This document shows positions 49,176-58,916 of a stretch of DNA of 61,673 nucleotides, piece after piece. Both the position numbers and the translations under genes were made by a program. The DNA is taken from positions 1 through 61,673 of the forward strand of contig JADGOI010000002.1 of NCBI GenBank assembly GCA_017883075.1, given 5' to 3'. The notes beneath the pieces were generated by a model. The model did no database searches. It saw nothing but the letters and a program-made list of their open reading frames with translations, and was not told where the DNA came from. Position 1 is the first letter of the stretch. Each line of letters begins with the position of its first letter. Origin of the DNA: Acidimicrobiales bacterium (GTDB taxonomy: Bacteria; Actinomycetota; Acidimicrobiia; Acidimicrobiales; RAAP-2).

Positions 49176-49961
49176 TCAACCCCGGGGCAGCATGGCCCGG
49201 ATGGTCTTGTAGCAGTGTCCGTTGCGCGGGGTGGTGATCGATGCCACCAGGTAGTGGGGCTTGAACCCCAGGGCGGATGCCAGTTCCTTGCCCTGCAATC
49301 GGTCCTTTCGGGCTACATCGAGAGCGCGGTCGGCTCGGGGGTCTTCGACGGGCAGCCAGTTGTCGCTGCGTCCCCACCCGAACCGGATCCACACTTCCCG
49401 TTCCCGCTCGCGGCGGAACAGGACGGGTCCCTTGGTCGGCACCAACAGGGCCAGCGAGGGCCGGAATCCCCTGAACTCCCAATAGGGCGCGGAGGCACCG
49501 GGGAAACCCAGCACGTGCTCTTCGACTGGCGCAGCCAGTTTATGGAGGAGACGGCGATTCCGACGCCCGTGGAACGTTCCGAGGTGCCGGGGAAGCCCAG
49601 TGACGGTGACCGCTTCGGGCTGGGCCAGATCATCGCGCTCGGGCTCGTCCGCCAATACCGCTTCGACCACGTCGAACGGAACCAGGTCGGGTGGGTGGCC
49701 TTCGGGCCACGGCACCCTGGCCCGAACCAGCGTCCCCGACGCCAGGTCAACGCCAGTGGTGTCTTCTGCGTGACACGACAGGACCAGAATGGTCAGCGAA
49801 GCACCTCCCGTCACCTCGATCCGGTCTCGGGACTTGACCGCTCGCACCACGGCTCGGGCGGTGCCACTCCGGGATGTCCGGGGCGACCGACCCCGCCTCC
49901 GTTTTCTCGGGGGCGGAGGCAGACTGGGAACTCCGACCGGGGGTGGCAGGCCTTCGTTCAC
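49176..49961 (-). CDS. uncharacterised protein downstream of the YyaL-like gene
   Basis: 261 aa. I do not recognise it. A basic Pro/Arg-rich start ([17 protein letters not shown]) precedes a predicted alpha/beta domain with [35 protein letters not shown] and [38 protein letters not shown]. The GTG start overlaps the YyaL-like stop (GTGA), and phzF follows at 2 nt, so all three genes form one operon. No membrane segment. Confidence 0.7.
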   Translation of the reverse strand: MNEGLPPPVGVPSLPPPPRKRRRGRSPRTSRSGTARAVVRAVKSRDRIEVTGGASLTILVLSCHAEDTTGVDLASGTLVRARVPWPEGHPPDLVPFDVVEAVLADEPERDDLAQPEAVTVTGLPRHLGTFHGRRNRRLLHKLAAPVEEHVLGFPGASAPYWEFRGFRPSLALLVPTKGPVLFRREREREVWIRFGWGRSDNWLPVEDPRADRALDVARKDRLQGKELASALGFKPHYLVASITTPRNGHCYKTIRAMLPRG

Positions 49962-52018
49962 CGAAAGATCCCGGCCAACTGCATCGACAACGATTCAGGA
50001 TCGGATGCCGGCATCTGGCACGCGTAGTGCCTACAGACGTACGCCAGGCCCGGGTCCCGCCCGTCCCACAGCGGTGACGCGGTGGGTTCCCCCCATGCCA
50101 TCACCGCGTCAGGAATCCATTGTCGGCGCACCACGTCGACCAGGTCGGGTCGATCGCCGGTGATCACCACTTCGGTGAGTCCCCGCCGCAACATGTCGGC
50201 GGCCAGCACGGTGTGGGCGAAGGCGGTGGGATGGCGGATGAGGAGCTCGCCAACCAGGTCGACGATCTCATGGGCTGCCTCCGTGTACCGGCCGAACCCG
50301 GTGAGAGCCCCGAGTCGCACCAATGCGACTGCTGCCACCCCGTTGGCCGAGGGAGTGGCGCCATCGAAGACGTCCTTGGTCCGGACCAACAGGGCTTCTG
50401 CATCGTGACCGGTGGTGAAGAAACCACCATTGTCGTCATCATGGAAGAGCTCGAGCAGTGCATCGGCGGCCTCGATGGCCCGTGCTGTCCACATGGCCCG
50501 ACCCGTCAACTCGGCCAACCGGGTGAAGCAGTCGATCAAACATGCGTAGTCGGCGGCATAGGCGAGATGTTTGGCTCCACCTTCCCGCTGCCAACTGCGA
50601 AGCCAACGGCCGTCGCCGGCGCGCCGCAGGTGGTCATAGAGAAAGCCCCCGATGGACACTGCCGACAGGGTCCAGTCAGAGTTGCCTGTGGCGAATGCAG
50701 CTTCGGCCAGGGCCGAGGCGTACATGGCGTTCCACTCGGTGAGGACCTTGTCGTCCAGGCCGGGCCGGACACGCCTGGCCCGGGCCTCGAACAACAGACG
50801 CCGGCCCGATTCCACGTCCACCGGGCCACCCAGCGGTGCCCCGATCGGGCGTCGCAGAATGGTGGTGCCTTCAAAGTTGCCGGCGGTGGTGAGGTCGAAC
50901 CAGCTGGCGACAGCCTCGATGATGGCCGTGGGATCCTCTCCGGGGCGCAGGGATCCGCGTCTGACTCCCTCGGCAACCTGGTCAAGGGTCCAAACGTAGA
51001 ACTTGCCCTCCACCCCTTCGGAGTCGGCGTCCTCAGCGGAGTGCACTCCCCCTTCGGCCGTGGTCAGGTCGCGGGCGACATAGGAGACGATGTCCTCGAC
51101 CACCCGAAGGTAGTCCGGCCGCCCCGAGGCCTGCCAGCCGTGCAGGAACGCCCGGAGCAGTCCAGCCTGGTCGTAGAGCATCTTCTCGAAGTGGGGGACC
51201 ATCCACTGGTCATCGGTCGAGTATCGGGCGAATCCGCCGGCCAGGTGGTCGTGGATGCCACCGGCGGCCATGGCATCGAGGGTGAGGGTGGCCATCGCCA
51301 GCGATGACTCGGGTTCGTCGTCGGCGTGTCGGCGAGAGTGCCGGAGTGCGATGTCGATCAGCGTGGGCTGAGGGAACTTCGGAGCGGGACCGAAGCCGCC
51401 CCACTCACCGTCGAATCTACTGATCAGTTCCTTGGTGACCACATCGATGAGGTCGACTCCGTCGTTGGATCCGCCAAGGGAACCAAGCGACGATGACCGG
51501 GGGCCGGACCTGATGATCACCGATCGGGAGGCAATCGCCCTCGAGAGTTCGTCAGCCTGTTCTTCTACTTCGCTCCGCCGATTGGTCCAGACATCGGCCA
51601 ACGCGGCCAGGACCGACGGGAATGACGGTGAGCGATGGCGGTCATCGGGCGGAAAGTAGGTCCCGCCGAAGAAGGGGCGGCGATCGGGGGTGAGGAACAC
51701 GCTCATCGGCCAGCCGCCTGACCCGGTGATGGCCTGGACTGCCTCCATATAGACGGCGTCCACGTCGGGACGTTCCTCACGGTCCACCTTCACGCTGATG
51801 AACGACCGGTTGAGAGCGGCGGCGGTGTCGGCGTTCTCGAACGATTCGTGGGCCATGACGTGACACCAATGGCAGGCGGAGTACCCGATGGAAAGAAAGA
51901 CAGGGCGATTCTCCACCCGAGCCCGATCGAACGCCTCGTCACCCCACGGGTACCAGTCCACCGGATTGTCGGCGTGCTGGCGGAGGTAGGGGGAAGTTTC
52001 CTCTGCAAGGCGGTTCAC
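49958..52018 (-). CDS. YyaL/SPATA20-type thioredoxin-fold protein (DUF255)
   Basis: 686 aa. The N-terminal thioredoxin-like domain has [60 protein letters not shown], with a CHWC site, then [23 protein letters not shown]. The rest is an alpha/alpha toroid of the N-acylglucosamine epimerase type ([32 protein letters not shown]). The family is conserved from bacteria to animals (SPATA20) with no firm enzymatic role. GTG start, leaderless -10. Confidence 0.93.
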   Translation of the reverse strand: MNRLAEETSPYLRQHADNPVDWYPWGDEAFDRARVENRPVFLSIGYSACHWCHVMAHESFENADTAAALNRSFISVKVDREERPDVDAVYMEAVQAITGSGGWPMSVFLTPDRRPFFGGTYFPPDDRHRSPSFPSVLAALADVWTNRRSEVEEQADELSRAIASRSVIIRSGPRSSSLGSLGGSNDGVDLIDVVTKELISRFDGEWGGFGPAPKFPQPTLIDIALRHSRRHADDEPESSLAMATLTLDAMAAGGIHDHLAGGFARYSTDDQWMVPHFEKMLYDQAGLLRAFLHGWQASGRPDYLRVVEDIVSYVARDLTTAEGGVHSAEDADSEGVEGKFYVWTLDQVAEGVRRGSLRPGEDPTAIIEAVASWFDLTTAGNFEGTTILRRPIGAPLGGPVDVESGRRLLFEARARRVRPGLDDKVLTEWNAMYASALAEAAFATGNSDWTLSAVSIGGFLYDHLRRAGDGRWLRSWQREGGAKHLAYAADYACLIDCFTRLAELTGRAMWTARAIEAADALLELFHDDDNGGFFTTGHDAEALLVRTKDVFDGATPSANGVAAVALVRLGALTGFGRYTEAAHEIVDLVGELLIRHPTAFAHTVLAADMLRRGLTEVVITGDRPDLVDVVRRQWIPDAVMAWGEPTASPLWDGRDPGLAYVCRHYACQMPASDPESLSMQLAGIFR

Positions 52019-52025
52019 CCGGTTG

Positions 52026-52031
52026 ATGCTA
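52026..52031 (-). promoter_or_regulatory. -10 element TAGCAT of leaderless YyaL-gene promoter
   Basis: TAGCAT on the minus strand ends 7 nt before the GTG at 52018. Confidence 0.6.
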
Positions 52032-52165
52032 CGGGACCCGATGGGGCGACGATCCCCAGCCCAACTTCCCTATGCCGGCCCAAGTCGTCGGCAAACGTTG
52101 GTATCGAGGCGGGCACGCAGTTTCACGTTGCGCGTCCATGCCCATCAGGGTATTGGCCCCGGAAC

Positions 52166-53833
52166 CTAACCCTTGACACCCACGGCACCGTCTGAGGCCG
52201 CGTGGTGGGCGAGAAGATGTCGCTTCAGCACTTTTCCCGTCGGGTTCCGGGGTAGCTGTTCGACGAAGAACACTTCACGCGGCACCTTGAAACGGGCCAG
52301 GTTGTTGCGCACATACGACTTCACCTCGGTGGCCGTCAATCCAGAGGGTGTCGTCGGCACCACATAGGCGATCAGTCGCTGCCCGTGGTCAGGGTCGGGC
52401 ACCCCGACGGCCGAAGCCTCGGAGATCCCGGGGTGACCGGACAGCAGTTCCTCGATCTCCCCCGGAAAGACGTTTTCCCCACCCGAAATGATCATCTCGT
52501 CGTCACGACCGTCGACAAAGAGTCGGCCGTCTCCATCGAAGTGACCTACGTCACCACTGGAGAGCAGCCCGTCAATGGACTCTTTGGTGCCACCGCCGGT
52601 GTAGCCGCTGAACCCGAGGCCATTGCCCACAAAGATCCGCCCTGTCTCACCTGGCGCCACCTCTGTGCCCAGTCGGTCGAACAGTCGGACCGATGTGCCC
52701 ACCGGCGGCCGCCCCACGCAGCCGGGAGCCGCTCTCATGTCTTCGGGGGTGGCGATGGTGGCGTACGCCACCTCGGTGGACCCGTACAGGTTGTACAGCA
52801 CATCTCCGAACGCATCCATGGCGCGGCTGGCCAATGCCCCCTCCAGCCGTGCGCCGCTGGTGGCCATGAACCGCAGTGCGCTCAGATCTCGGCCGGCCGG
52901 TCCTCCGTCTTCGAGGGCCAGCATCCGGTTGATCATGGCGGGGACCACCACCAGGCCCGTGCAGTGATGGAGAGCCACGGCATCGAGGACCGCGGCCGGG
53001 TCGAACCGGCGCGAGATGAGCAGGGTCGAACCCGTCCCGATGGTCAACAGCCCCGAGAACAACCCCCAACTATGGAACATGGGTGGCACCACGTACACGG
53101 CTTCCCGTCCGCGGTAGGGGATCTTCGAGAGCACCGCACCGGGCATTGCCAGTGACCGGGGCTGGCTTCGGCGGGCACCCTTCGGCGTCCCGGTGGTGCC
53201 GCTGGTGAGCATCACCATGGCGCCGGGTTGAGAAGGCGCCGGGCGACCCTTGGTGTCCCCCAGGGAAATCAACGAGTCGAGCGTCCCGAGGGCGGCCGGC
53301 CCGTCGGTCCAGGCGATGAACCGACCCGCCGAAGCCTCGACGTCGGCCACGATGGGCAGGAACTCCTCGTCGACGATGAGGGCTTCGACGCCTTCGCGGG
53401 CACAGACGTCACGGGCTTGGGGGGCGGAGAAATCGGTGTTCAGATAGAGGATGCGATATCCGGCTTTTGCTCCGGCGAACGTCGCATCGAGCAGGCCGCG
53501 ATGATTGCGGCACAACACGCCGATGGTGGTGCCGTCGGCGAGTCCCTCGCCCGCCAGCGCATCGGCCAGGGCATTGGAGCGAAGGTTGAGTTCGCGAAAC
53601 GAAAGTGGCCCCCGCTCGTCGATCAATCCGAAACGGTCACCGTGGCGAATGGCGGCTGCCACGATGCCACCCCCCACTGGCCCGAACCGCTTCAACGCCA
53701 GGGCCATCTCGGCCAACCGGAGCGGAGGCTCGGGACCGATCATTCCGGCTCGGGCAATGGTGGCCAAGCCAAGTACCTCGAGCACCACCTTCTCGCCCTC
53801 GGACATCAGCCTCCGGAATACCTGATCGAGCAC
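52166..53833 (-). CDS. acyl-CoA synthetase (AMP-binding, FadD-like)
   Basis: 555 aa from GTG 53833, which has GGAGGG 7 nt upstream; the track ORF of 704 aa runs on into the divergent gene. AMP-binding motifs: MVMLTSGTTGTPKGARRS (P-loop), LYNLYGSTEVAYATIATPEDM, GLLSSGDVGHFDGDGRLFVDGRDDEMIISGGENVFPGEIEELLSGHPGI and PRNPTGKVLKRHLL (adenylating Lys). Activates a fatty or related carboxylic acid to the CoA thioester. Divergent from an SDR. Substrate is not predictable. Confidence 0.9.
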   Translation of the reverse strand: MLDQVFRRLMSEGEKVVLEVLGLATIARAGMIGPEPPLRLAEMALALKRFGPVGGGIVAAAIRHGDRFGLIDERGPLSFRELNLRSNALADALAGEGLADGTTIGVLCRNHRGLLDATFAGAKAGYRILYLNTDFSAPQARDVCAREGVEALIVDEEFLPIVADVEASAGRFIAWTDGPAALGTLDSLISLGDTKGRPAPSQPGAMVMLTSGTTGTPKGARRSQPRSLAMPGAVLSKIPYRGREAVYVVPPMFHSWGLFSGLLTIGTGSTLLISRRFDPAAVLDAVALHHCTGLVVVPAMINRMLALEDGGPAGRDLSALRFMATSGARLEGALASRAMDAFGDVLYNLYGSTEVAYATIATPEDMRAAPGCVGRPPVGTSVRLFDRLGTEVAPGETGRIFVGNGLGFSGYTGGGTKESIDGLLSSGDVGHFDGDGRLFVDGRDDEMIISGGENVFPGEIEELLSGHPGISEASAVGVPDPDHGQRLIAYVVPTTPSGLTATEVKSYVRNNLARFKVPREVFFVEQLPRNPTGKVLKRHLLAHHAASDGAVGVKG

Positions 53834-53860
53834 TTCGAATCCCTCCAACGCCGAGCACCA

Positions 53861-53881
53861 CCGGCACGGTTTCCGTCCGTG
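53861..53881. other. 7-bp inverted repeat between acyl-CoA synthetase and SDR
   Basis: GGCACGG and CCGTGCC enclose TTTCCGT in the divergent gap (about 53861-53881). It could be an operator for one or both genes or a chance match. No known regulator is adjacent. Confidence 0.35.
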
Positions 53882-53972
53882 CCATCGGTAAATTGCAAGT
53901 ATCGCACCTTCGACAGCGCAGTCGCCGGGGAGAATCCTCTGAATTGGTAGTTCCGCTCGGTGATGGTCGTCG

Positions 53973-53978
53973 TAGGGT
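53973..53978 (+). promoter_or_regulatory. -10 element TAGGGT of leaderless SDR promoter
   Basis: TAGGGT ends 6 nt before the ATG at 53985. The same hexamer and spacing occur at the aldo/keto reductase. Confidence 0.65.
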
Positions 53979-53984
53979 TCTCCC

Positions 53985-54764
53985 ATGGAACTTCGACTGG
54001 ATGGAAAGACAGCCCTCGTCACCGGTGCCTCACGGGGAATCGGGATGGCGATTGCCCAGCAATTCGTGGAGGCGGGGGCTTCGGTCATGCTCTCCTCCCG
54101 CAAGGACGAGGCTCTGGCCGGGGCCAAGGGTGCGATCGACGCGACCAAGGGAGAGCGATCCGGTGAGGTGGCATGGCACGTGGCCAACGCCGGCGACCCC
54201 GGCCAGGCCGCGGCCTGCGTGGACGCCACCGTCGAGCAGTTCGGGTCGGTGGACATCCTGGTCAATAACGCCGCAACCAACCCGTACTACGGGCCGTTGA
54301 TGGACATCGACACCGGCCGGATCGACAAGACCGTCAGGGTCAATCAATCGGGATACCTCGAGTGGACCCAGGCGGCATGGCGAGCCGGGATGTCCGAACG
54401 CGGTGGCGTTGTGTTGAACATGGCTTCGGTCGGTGGGCTATCGGTGGAGCAGGGGATCGGTTGGTACAACGTGACCAAAGCCGCGGTGATCCATCTCACC
54501 AGTCAGCTTGCCGGTGAGCTCGGGCCCAAGGTCAGGGTCAATGCCCTGGCGCCGGGCTTGGTGAAGACCGAGTTCGCTAAGGCTTTGTGGGAGCCGGCCG
54601 GTGACCAGATCGCCCGGCGTCTGCCGCTACGGCGTCTGGGCGAACCCGATGACATCGCCAAGGCCGCCCTCTTTCTCTGTTCGGATGCTGCCTCGTGGGT
54701 TACCGGCCATACCCTGGTCATCGACGGCGGGGCCCTGAGCATCGCCAGCGGTGGGATCACCTGA
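53985..54764 (+). CDS. SDR family oxidoreductase
   Basis: 259 aa classical short-chain dehydrogenase. ALVTGASRGIGMAIA (NAD(P) binding), NNAATN, LNMASVGGLSVEQG (Ser) and YNVTK (Tyr-xxx-Lys) form the active site; PGLVKTEFAKALWE and the C-terminal VTGHTLVIDGGAL are typical. Divergent from the FadD-like gene, so a role in acyl or ketoacyl reduction is possible but not shown. Convergent with menE. Confidence 0.93.
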   Translation: MELRLDGKTALVTGASRGIGMAIAQQFVEAGASVMLSSRKDEALAGAKGAIDATKGERSGEVAWHVANAGDPGQAAACVDATVEQFGSVDILVNNAATNPYYGPLMDIDTGRIDKTVRVNQSGYLEWTQAAWRAGMSERGGVVLNMASVGGLSVEQGIGWYNVTKAAVIHLTSQLAGELGPKVRVNALAPGLVKTEFAKALWEPAGDQIARRLPLRRLGEPDDIAKAALFLCSDAASWVTGHTLVIDGGALSIASGGIT

Positions 54765-54787
54765 TCGCGGCGGCGGCCGGCACATCG

Positions 54788-55915
54788 TCAGGCCAAGTCA
54801 CCCCGTTGCACCTTGCCGCTCCGAGTCCGGGGCAGGACGGCCACCACTTCCAGTTCCTTGGGTGCGGCCCATGGTGCGATTTGTTCGGAAACCGCTGAAC
54901 GCAGAGACTCGAGCGTCGGTGGTGCCGAAGCATCCACGGGCACCACCCAGGCCACCACCCGCTCACCCCACTCAGGATCGGGCCGTTTCCAGACGGCGAC
55001 CTCGGCGACTGCGGGGTGGCCGGCCAACACGCCTTCGACCGCCTCCGGCCATACCTTTTCCGCACCGGTCACGATGACCTCGGCGATTCGACCGTACACC
55101 GACAGGACCCCGTCCTCGGTCACCCGCCCGGCGTCGCCGGTGGGGAGCCAACCGCCGGGCAGCCTGGGATCCGTACCATCTCGATAGGCCCGCATCAGGG
55201 TGGGACCGCGTACCAATACCTCACCGTCGACTCCGAGGCCACCGTCACCGATCAGGATGTCCACGCCGTCGAGAGGTGAGCCGTCGTAGACGACCCCCGA
55301 CCCGGTCTCCGTCATCCCGTAGGTGGAGACCACGTTGTCGGGGAGCCGTTCGGGTGGGGCGGCACCCCCGAGGAGGATGGAGCGATACCTGCTGGCGTCC
55401 ACGCGGCCAAGCGCCGTTGCCACCAGTGAGACGAGTGTGGCACCATGGCGGGCCTCGCGATCCACCTCGGCTGCATCGAAACGTTCGAGCAGCGTGAACG
55501 GGGTACCGGTGGCGATGGCCCGGGTCACCACTGACATGCCGCCGATGTGGGCCAGGGGCAGACATGCCACCCATCGATCACGGGTCGGGTCGACGTTCAT
55601 CCGCCGCGAACTGGCTATTGCCGACGCCTCGATGGCCTGATGAGTCAAGATGACTCCCTTGGGCGCCCCGGTCGTCCCGCTGGTCGCCATAACCAGAGCG
55701 TCGCCCTCGACGCTGGGAACGCCGCCCGCCCGGGGATGAGATCCGGATTCGTCGATTACCGCCGAGGGCCGAAGCACGTCCAGGAGGCGTTTGACGGCAG
55801 CCCGAGGAAGGCGGGGGTCCACCGGGAGAACGGCGTTCCCCGCATCCCACGTCCGTCGCAGGGCATCAACAAAGCCCTGGCCGGCACGGAGATCGAGTGC
55901 CACCACGTCAGGCAT
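54788..55915 (-). CDS. menE: o-succinylbenzoate-CoA ligase (MenE)
   Basis: 375 aa acyl-adenylate ligase. DALVMATSGTTGAPKGVILTHQAI is the AMP-binding P-loop, STYGMTETGSGVVYDG the A5 motif, and GWLPTGDAGRVTEDGVLSVYGRIAEVIVTGAEKVWPEAVEGVL the hinge. RTRSGKVQRGDL holds the final lysine. Shortness and position in the men cluster identify it as MenE rather than a fatty acyl ligase. It activates o-succinylbenzoate for MenB. Leaderless -10 6 nt before the ATG. Confidence 0.87.
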   Translation of the reverse strand: MPDVVALDLRAGQGFVDALRRTWDAGNAVLPVDPRLPRAAVKRLLDVLRPSAVIDESGSHPRAGGVPSVEGDALVMATSGTTGAPKGVILTHQAIEASAIASSRRMNVDPTRDRWVACLPLAHIGGMSVVTRAIATGTPFTLLERFDAAEVDREARHGATLVSLVATALGRVDASRYRSILLGGAAPPERLPDNVVSTYGMTETGSGVVYDGSPLDGVDILIGDGGLGVDGEVLVRGPTLMRAYRDGTDPRLPGGWLPTGDAGRVTEDGVLSVYGRIAEVIVTGAEKVWPEAVEGVLAGHPAVAEVAVWKRPDPEWGERVVAWVVPVDASAPPTLESLRSAVSEQIAPWAAPKELEVVAVLPRTRSGKVQRGDLA

Positions 55916-55921
55916 GGGGCT

Positions 55922-55927
55922 AGCGTA
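55922..55927 (-). promoter_or_regulatory. -10 element TACGCT of leaderless menE promoter
   Basis: TACGCT on the minus strand ends 6 nt before the menE ATG at 55915. On the plus strand the same bases form TAGCGT (55921-55926), a possible -10 for menB. Confidence 0.55.
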
Positions 55928-55938
55928 GGTGACCGCCC

Positions 55939-56907
55939 GTGTGGCGACGTGAGGAGAATGTCCGAATGGTGATGGCAGGTGGTGGAGGCAGTGGGACCGG
56001 CAACTCGGGGCCCGGGGCTCAGACGGTGATCACGGGGGAGCCGTTGGACCCGGTCGATCGCTATCGGAGCATGCCGCTGCCCGAATGGGAACGACGTGGT
56101 GACTATAAGGACATTCACTTCGACGTTGCCGAAGGAATCGCCAAATTGACCATCGCCCGTCCGGAGGTTCGCAATGCCTTCCGACCCCAGACTCTCTTTG
56201 AGCTTTCGGATGCACTCAGAATTGCCCGTGACGACTCGTCGGTGGGGGTTGTCATCCTGACCGGCGAGGGACCTGACGCGTTCTGCTCGGGAGGGGATCA
56301 GAAAGTCCGGGGCGATGATGGCTATATCGGTGATGATGACGTCGCTCGGCAGGGGATCGGCCGTCTCAACGTCCTCGATCTGCAGATCGAGATCCGGCGT
56401 TTGCCCAAGCCGGTAGTTGCCATGGTCGCCGGCTATGCCATCGGTGGGGGTCACATTCTCCATCTGGTGTGTGACCTGACCATTGCCGCGGAGAATGCCC
56501 GCTTTGGCCAGACCGGTCCGAAAGTGGGCAGTTTCGACGGCGGCTACGGAGCCAGCCTCTTGGCTCGCACCATCGGTCTGAAGCGAGCCAAGGAGGTGTG
56601 GTTCCTCTGCCGTCAGTACGATGCGGCAACTGCCCTCGACTGGGGACTGGTCAACGAGGTTGTGCCCCTGGATTCCCTCGAACGCGAGACGATCGCCTGG
56701 TGCCGGCGCATGTTGTCCTTGTCGCCCATTGCTCTGAGGATGGTCAAGGGTGGGCTCCACGCCGCCGACGACGGCCTGGCCGGTCTGCAACAGTTCGCCG
56801 GAGACGCCACCATGCTCTTCTACATGAGCGAAGAAGGCCAAGAGGGTCGTAATGCCTTCCAGCAACATCGGAAGCCGGAGTTCGGCAGGTTCCCTCGTCG
56901 CCCATGA
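55939..56907 (+). CDS. menB: 1,4-dihydroxy-2-naphthoyl-CoA synthase
   Basis: Crotonase-fold enzyme that cyclises o-succinylbenzoyl-CoA. [16 protein letters not shown] (oxyanion and active-site loop), [46 protein letters not shown] and the C-terminal [25 protein letters not shown] are highly specific to MenB. It is 322 aa from GTG 55939; ATG 55966 would remove a short Gly-rich leader and may be correct. It starts only 23 bp from the divergent menE. Confidence 0.95.
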   Translation: MWRREENVRMVMAGGGGSGTGNSGPGAQTVITGEPLDPVDRYRSMPLPEWERRGDYKDIHFDVAEGIAKLTIARPEVRNAFRPQTLFELSDALRIARDDSSVGVVILTGEGPDAFCSGGDQKVRGDDGYIGDDDVARQGIGRLNVLDLQIEIRRLPKPVVAMVAGYAIGGGHILHLVCDLTIAAENARFGQTGPKVGSFDGGYGASLLARTIGLKRAKEVWFLCRQYDAATALDWGLVNEVVPLDSLERETIAWCRRMLSLSPIALRMVKGGLHAADDGLAGLQQFAGDATMLFYMSEEGQEGRNAFQQHRKPEFGRFPRRP

Positions 56908-57043
56908 GCAGGGTGGCGTCGGCGGTACCGGTGGAACGGAAAGCACCGTACCCGGACGAGTCATGGTCCGTCCCGGCCGCAGGGGTCCGGGTCATTCGCT
57001 CACACGTGGAGGGAATCAGTTCACGGAAGCCGGGGGTGAATCT

Positions 57044-58045
57044 ATGACCGGGCCCGAAATGGCAGCGGCGCGCGGTGGGCCCTGGCCGACGAAACGGTGG
57101 CGGGTGGGCGCCCGCCCGAGAACGTTGCCGGCGGCGGTTGTGCCGGTGCTGGTTGGGACGGCAGCGGCACATCCGCTGAGCCCTGGTTTGCCGGCCGGCT
57201 ACACGGCGTTGACCCACGTGGTGGCACCAGCGCTCTGGGACTCGACATGGTGGCGGGCCCTCGGCGCTCTCGTGGTGGCGCTGGCTCTCCAAGTCGGCAC
57301 CAACTACGCCAACGACTACTCCGACGGCATCCGAGGGACAGATGATCAACGGGTAGGTCCGGTCCGTCTGGTTGCCTCAGGTCTGGCGTCACCACAGGCG
57401 GTCAAGCGGGCAGCAATGTTGGCCTTCGGGATCGCCGGTGGTGTTGGCGTGGCCCTGGCGTGGGCAACCTCATGGTGGGTGCTGGTGGTGGGTGCGGCCT
57501 GTTTGGCCGCCGGGTGGTTCTATACCGGGGGTCCCCGCCCCTATGGCTATGCCGGATTCGGCGAGCTGTTCGTGTTCGTGTTCTTTGGCCTGGTGGCAAC
57601 GATTGGCACCTATTACGTCCAGACGCTCCGACTGGGCGGAGGATTGGTGTTTTGGTCCTCGGTGGACGTCGGTCTCCTGGCGACGGCGCTACTGCTGGCC
57701 AACAACCTTCGGGATATCGACACCGATCTGATATCGGGGAAGCGGACGCTTGCCGCCCGGGTGGGGCGCCGGACCGCGGGCTGGTTCTATGTCTCCTGTA
57801 TCGTGGTCCCGTTCATCGGAGTGCTTGTCTGGGGGCTCCTGGCGATCACCGGGGCGATCGGGGGTCGGCACCCGGTCCTTGTCTTCTTGCCGCTCCTTGC
57901 GCTACCCCTGGCCATTGCGCCGATTCGAACCGTCAGTGGCGACGCCACCGACCAAGCTCTCCTGCCGGTCTTGGCGGCTACCGGCAGGATCCAACTCGTT
58001 TTCGGCGCCCTACTGGCGGGGGCTGTCTGGCTGTGGGCGACGTGA
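57044..58045 (+). CDS. menA: 1,4-dihydroxy-2-naphthoate polyprenyltransferase
   Basis: Membrane prenyltransferase of the UbiA superfamily, 333 aa, about 8-9 helices. LQVGTNYANDYSDGIRGTDD is the first Asp-rich motif (NxxxDxxxD) and ANNLRDIDTDLISGKRTLAARVG the second. It attaches the polyprenyl tail to make demethylmenaquinone. ATG 57044 has GGGGGTGAA upstream; the track start at 56852 lies inside menB. Follows menB after 136 nt and ends 2 nt from the convergent menH. Confidence 0.94.
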   Translation: MTGPEMAAARGGPWPTKRWRVGARPRTLPAAVVPVLVGTAAAHPLSPGLPAGYTALTHVVAPALWDSTWWRALGALVVALALQVGTNYANDYSDGIRGTDDQRVGPVRLVASGLASPQAVKRAAMLAFGIAGGVGVALAWATSWWVLVVGAACLAAGWFYTGGPRPYGYAGFGELFVFVFFGLVATIGTYYVQTLRLGGGLVFWSSVDVGLLATALLLANNLRDIDTDLISGKRTLAARVGRRTAGWFYVSCIVVPFIGVLVWGLLAITGAIGGRHPVLVFLPLLALPLAIAPIRTVSGDATDQALLPVLAATGRIQLVFGALLAGAVWLWAT

Positions 58046-58047
58046 CG

Positions 58048-58896
58048 TCAGCGACCCGAACCCAGATGAGCGCAGATCTCCTCGGCCACCAGGGCCGGTT
58101 GCTGCAGGTGGGGGGAGTGACCGACGCCGGCAATGACCACGTGGGTGGCGTTCTCGCCGATGGCGTCGGCCATCCGTCGCCCGAGGCCGGTGAATTTGTC
58201 ATCATGCTCACCGGTGAGGATCAGGACCGGCATCGTCAAACGGTTGAGTTGTGCCCACAGAGGGAGTTGGGTGCCGGTTCCCGCCAGCCTCAGGCTCGAT
58301 GCCAGCCCCGGACCGGTATTTCGGCGGCGTTCGGAGAATCCGTCGGCTTCGGCGGGAACACCCGACAACAGGGGGTTGTCGAGCCAACGGCGCAGGAACG
58401 AGTCGAGCCGAGCCTGGCCATCGCTGGAAGAGTCGCCACCGCGACCGCGGAGAGGAGGGTCGAGTTGGTCGGCCAATGCTTCATCCCGAGCCCGACGGGC
58501 GGCTCGGTCATCGGGATCTTCGATACCGGCGGTACCCGAAATGAGCACCAGCGAACTCACCAGTTCGGGCTGGGTCAGGGCCAGATGGAGACAGAATCGG
58601 GCGCCCATCGAATAGCCGAGATAGGCGGCGTTGCCTCCGAGGGCGCCCAACAGGTGGGCTCCCTCGGTGAGATCGGCGAGCACATGGGCCGATCCTCCGT
58701 GGCCCGGCATATCGACCAGCATGAGCTCGTGATCTGTGGCCAATGTGGAATCCATCGATCCCCACACCCGACAGGTCTGGGTGAATCCATGCGCCATGAC
58801 GGTCCGGGGCCCATTGCCCATCACTTCAGCGTGGAGCGAAACGCCGACCATGTGGGATGTCCGGGTTGGGTTCATGGGTTCGGGAACGGGCGACAT
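58048..58896 (-). CDS. menH: alpha/beta hydrolase, probable SHCHC synthase MenH
   Basis: 282 aa from ATG 58896; ATG 58875 and 58851 are alternatives. VMAHGFTQTCRVWGSMDSTL is the oxyanion region, LGYSMGARFCLHLAL the nucleophile elbow (Ser), and ILTGEHDDKF with GVGHSPHLQ supply Asp and His. GYSMGAR and position between menA and menD point to MenH, which releases pyruvate from SEPHCHC. Other hydrolases share the fold, so the call rests partly on context. Confidence 0.8.
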   Translation of the reverse strand: MSPVPEPMNPTRTSHMVGVSLHAEVMGNGPRTVMAHGFTQTCRVWGSMDSTLATDHELMLVDMPGHGGSAHVLADLTEGAHLLGALGGNAAYLGYSMGARFCLHLALTQPELVSSLVLISGTAGIEDPDDRAARRARDEALADQLDPPLRGRGGDSSSDGQARLDSFLRRWLDNPLLSGVPAEADGFSERRRNTGPGLASSLRLAGTGTQLPLWAQLNRLTMPVLILTGEHDDKFTGLGRRMADAIGENATHVVIAGVGHSPHLQQPALVAEEICAHLGSGR

Positions 58897-58916
58897 GACA
58901 AGAATTGTCCTCCTCC

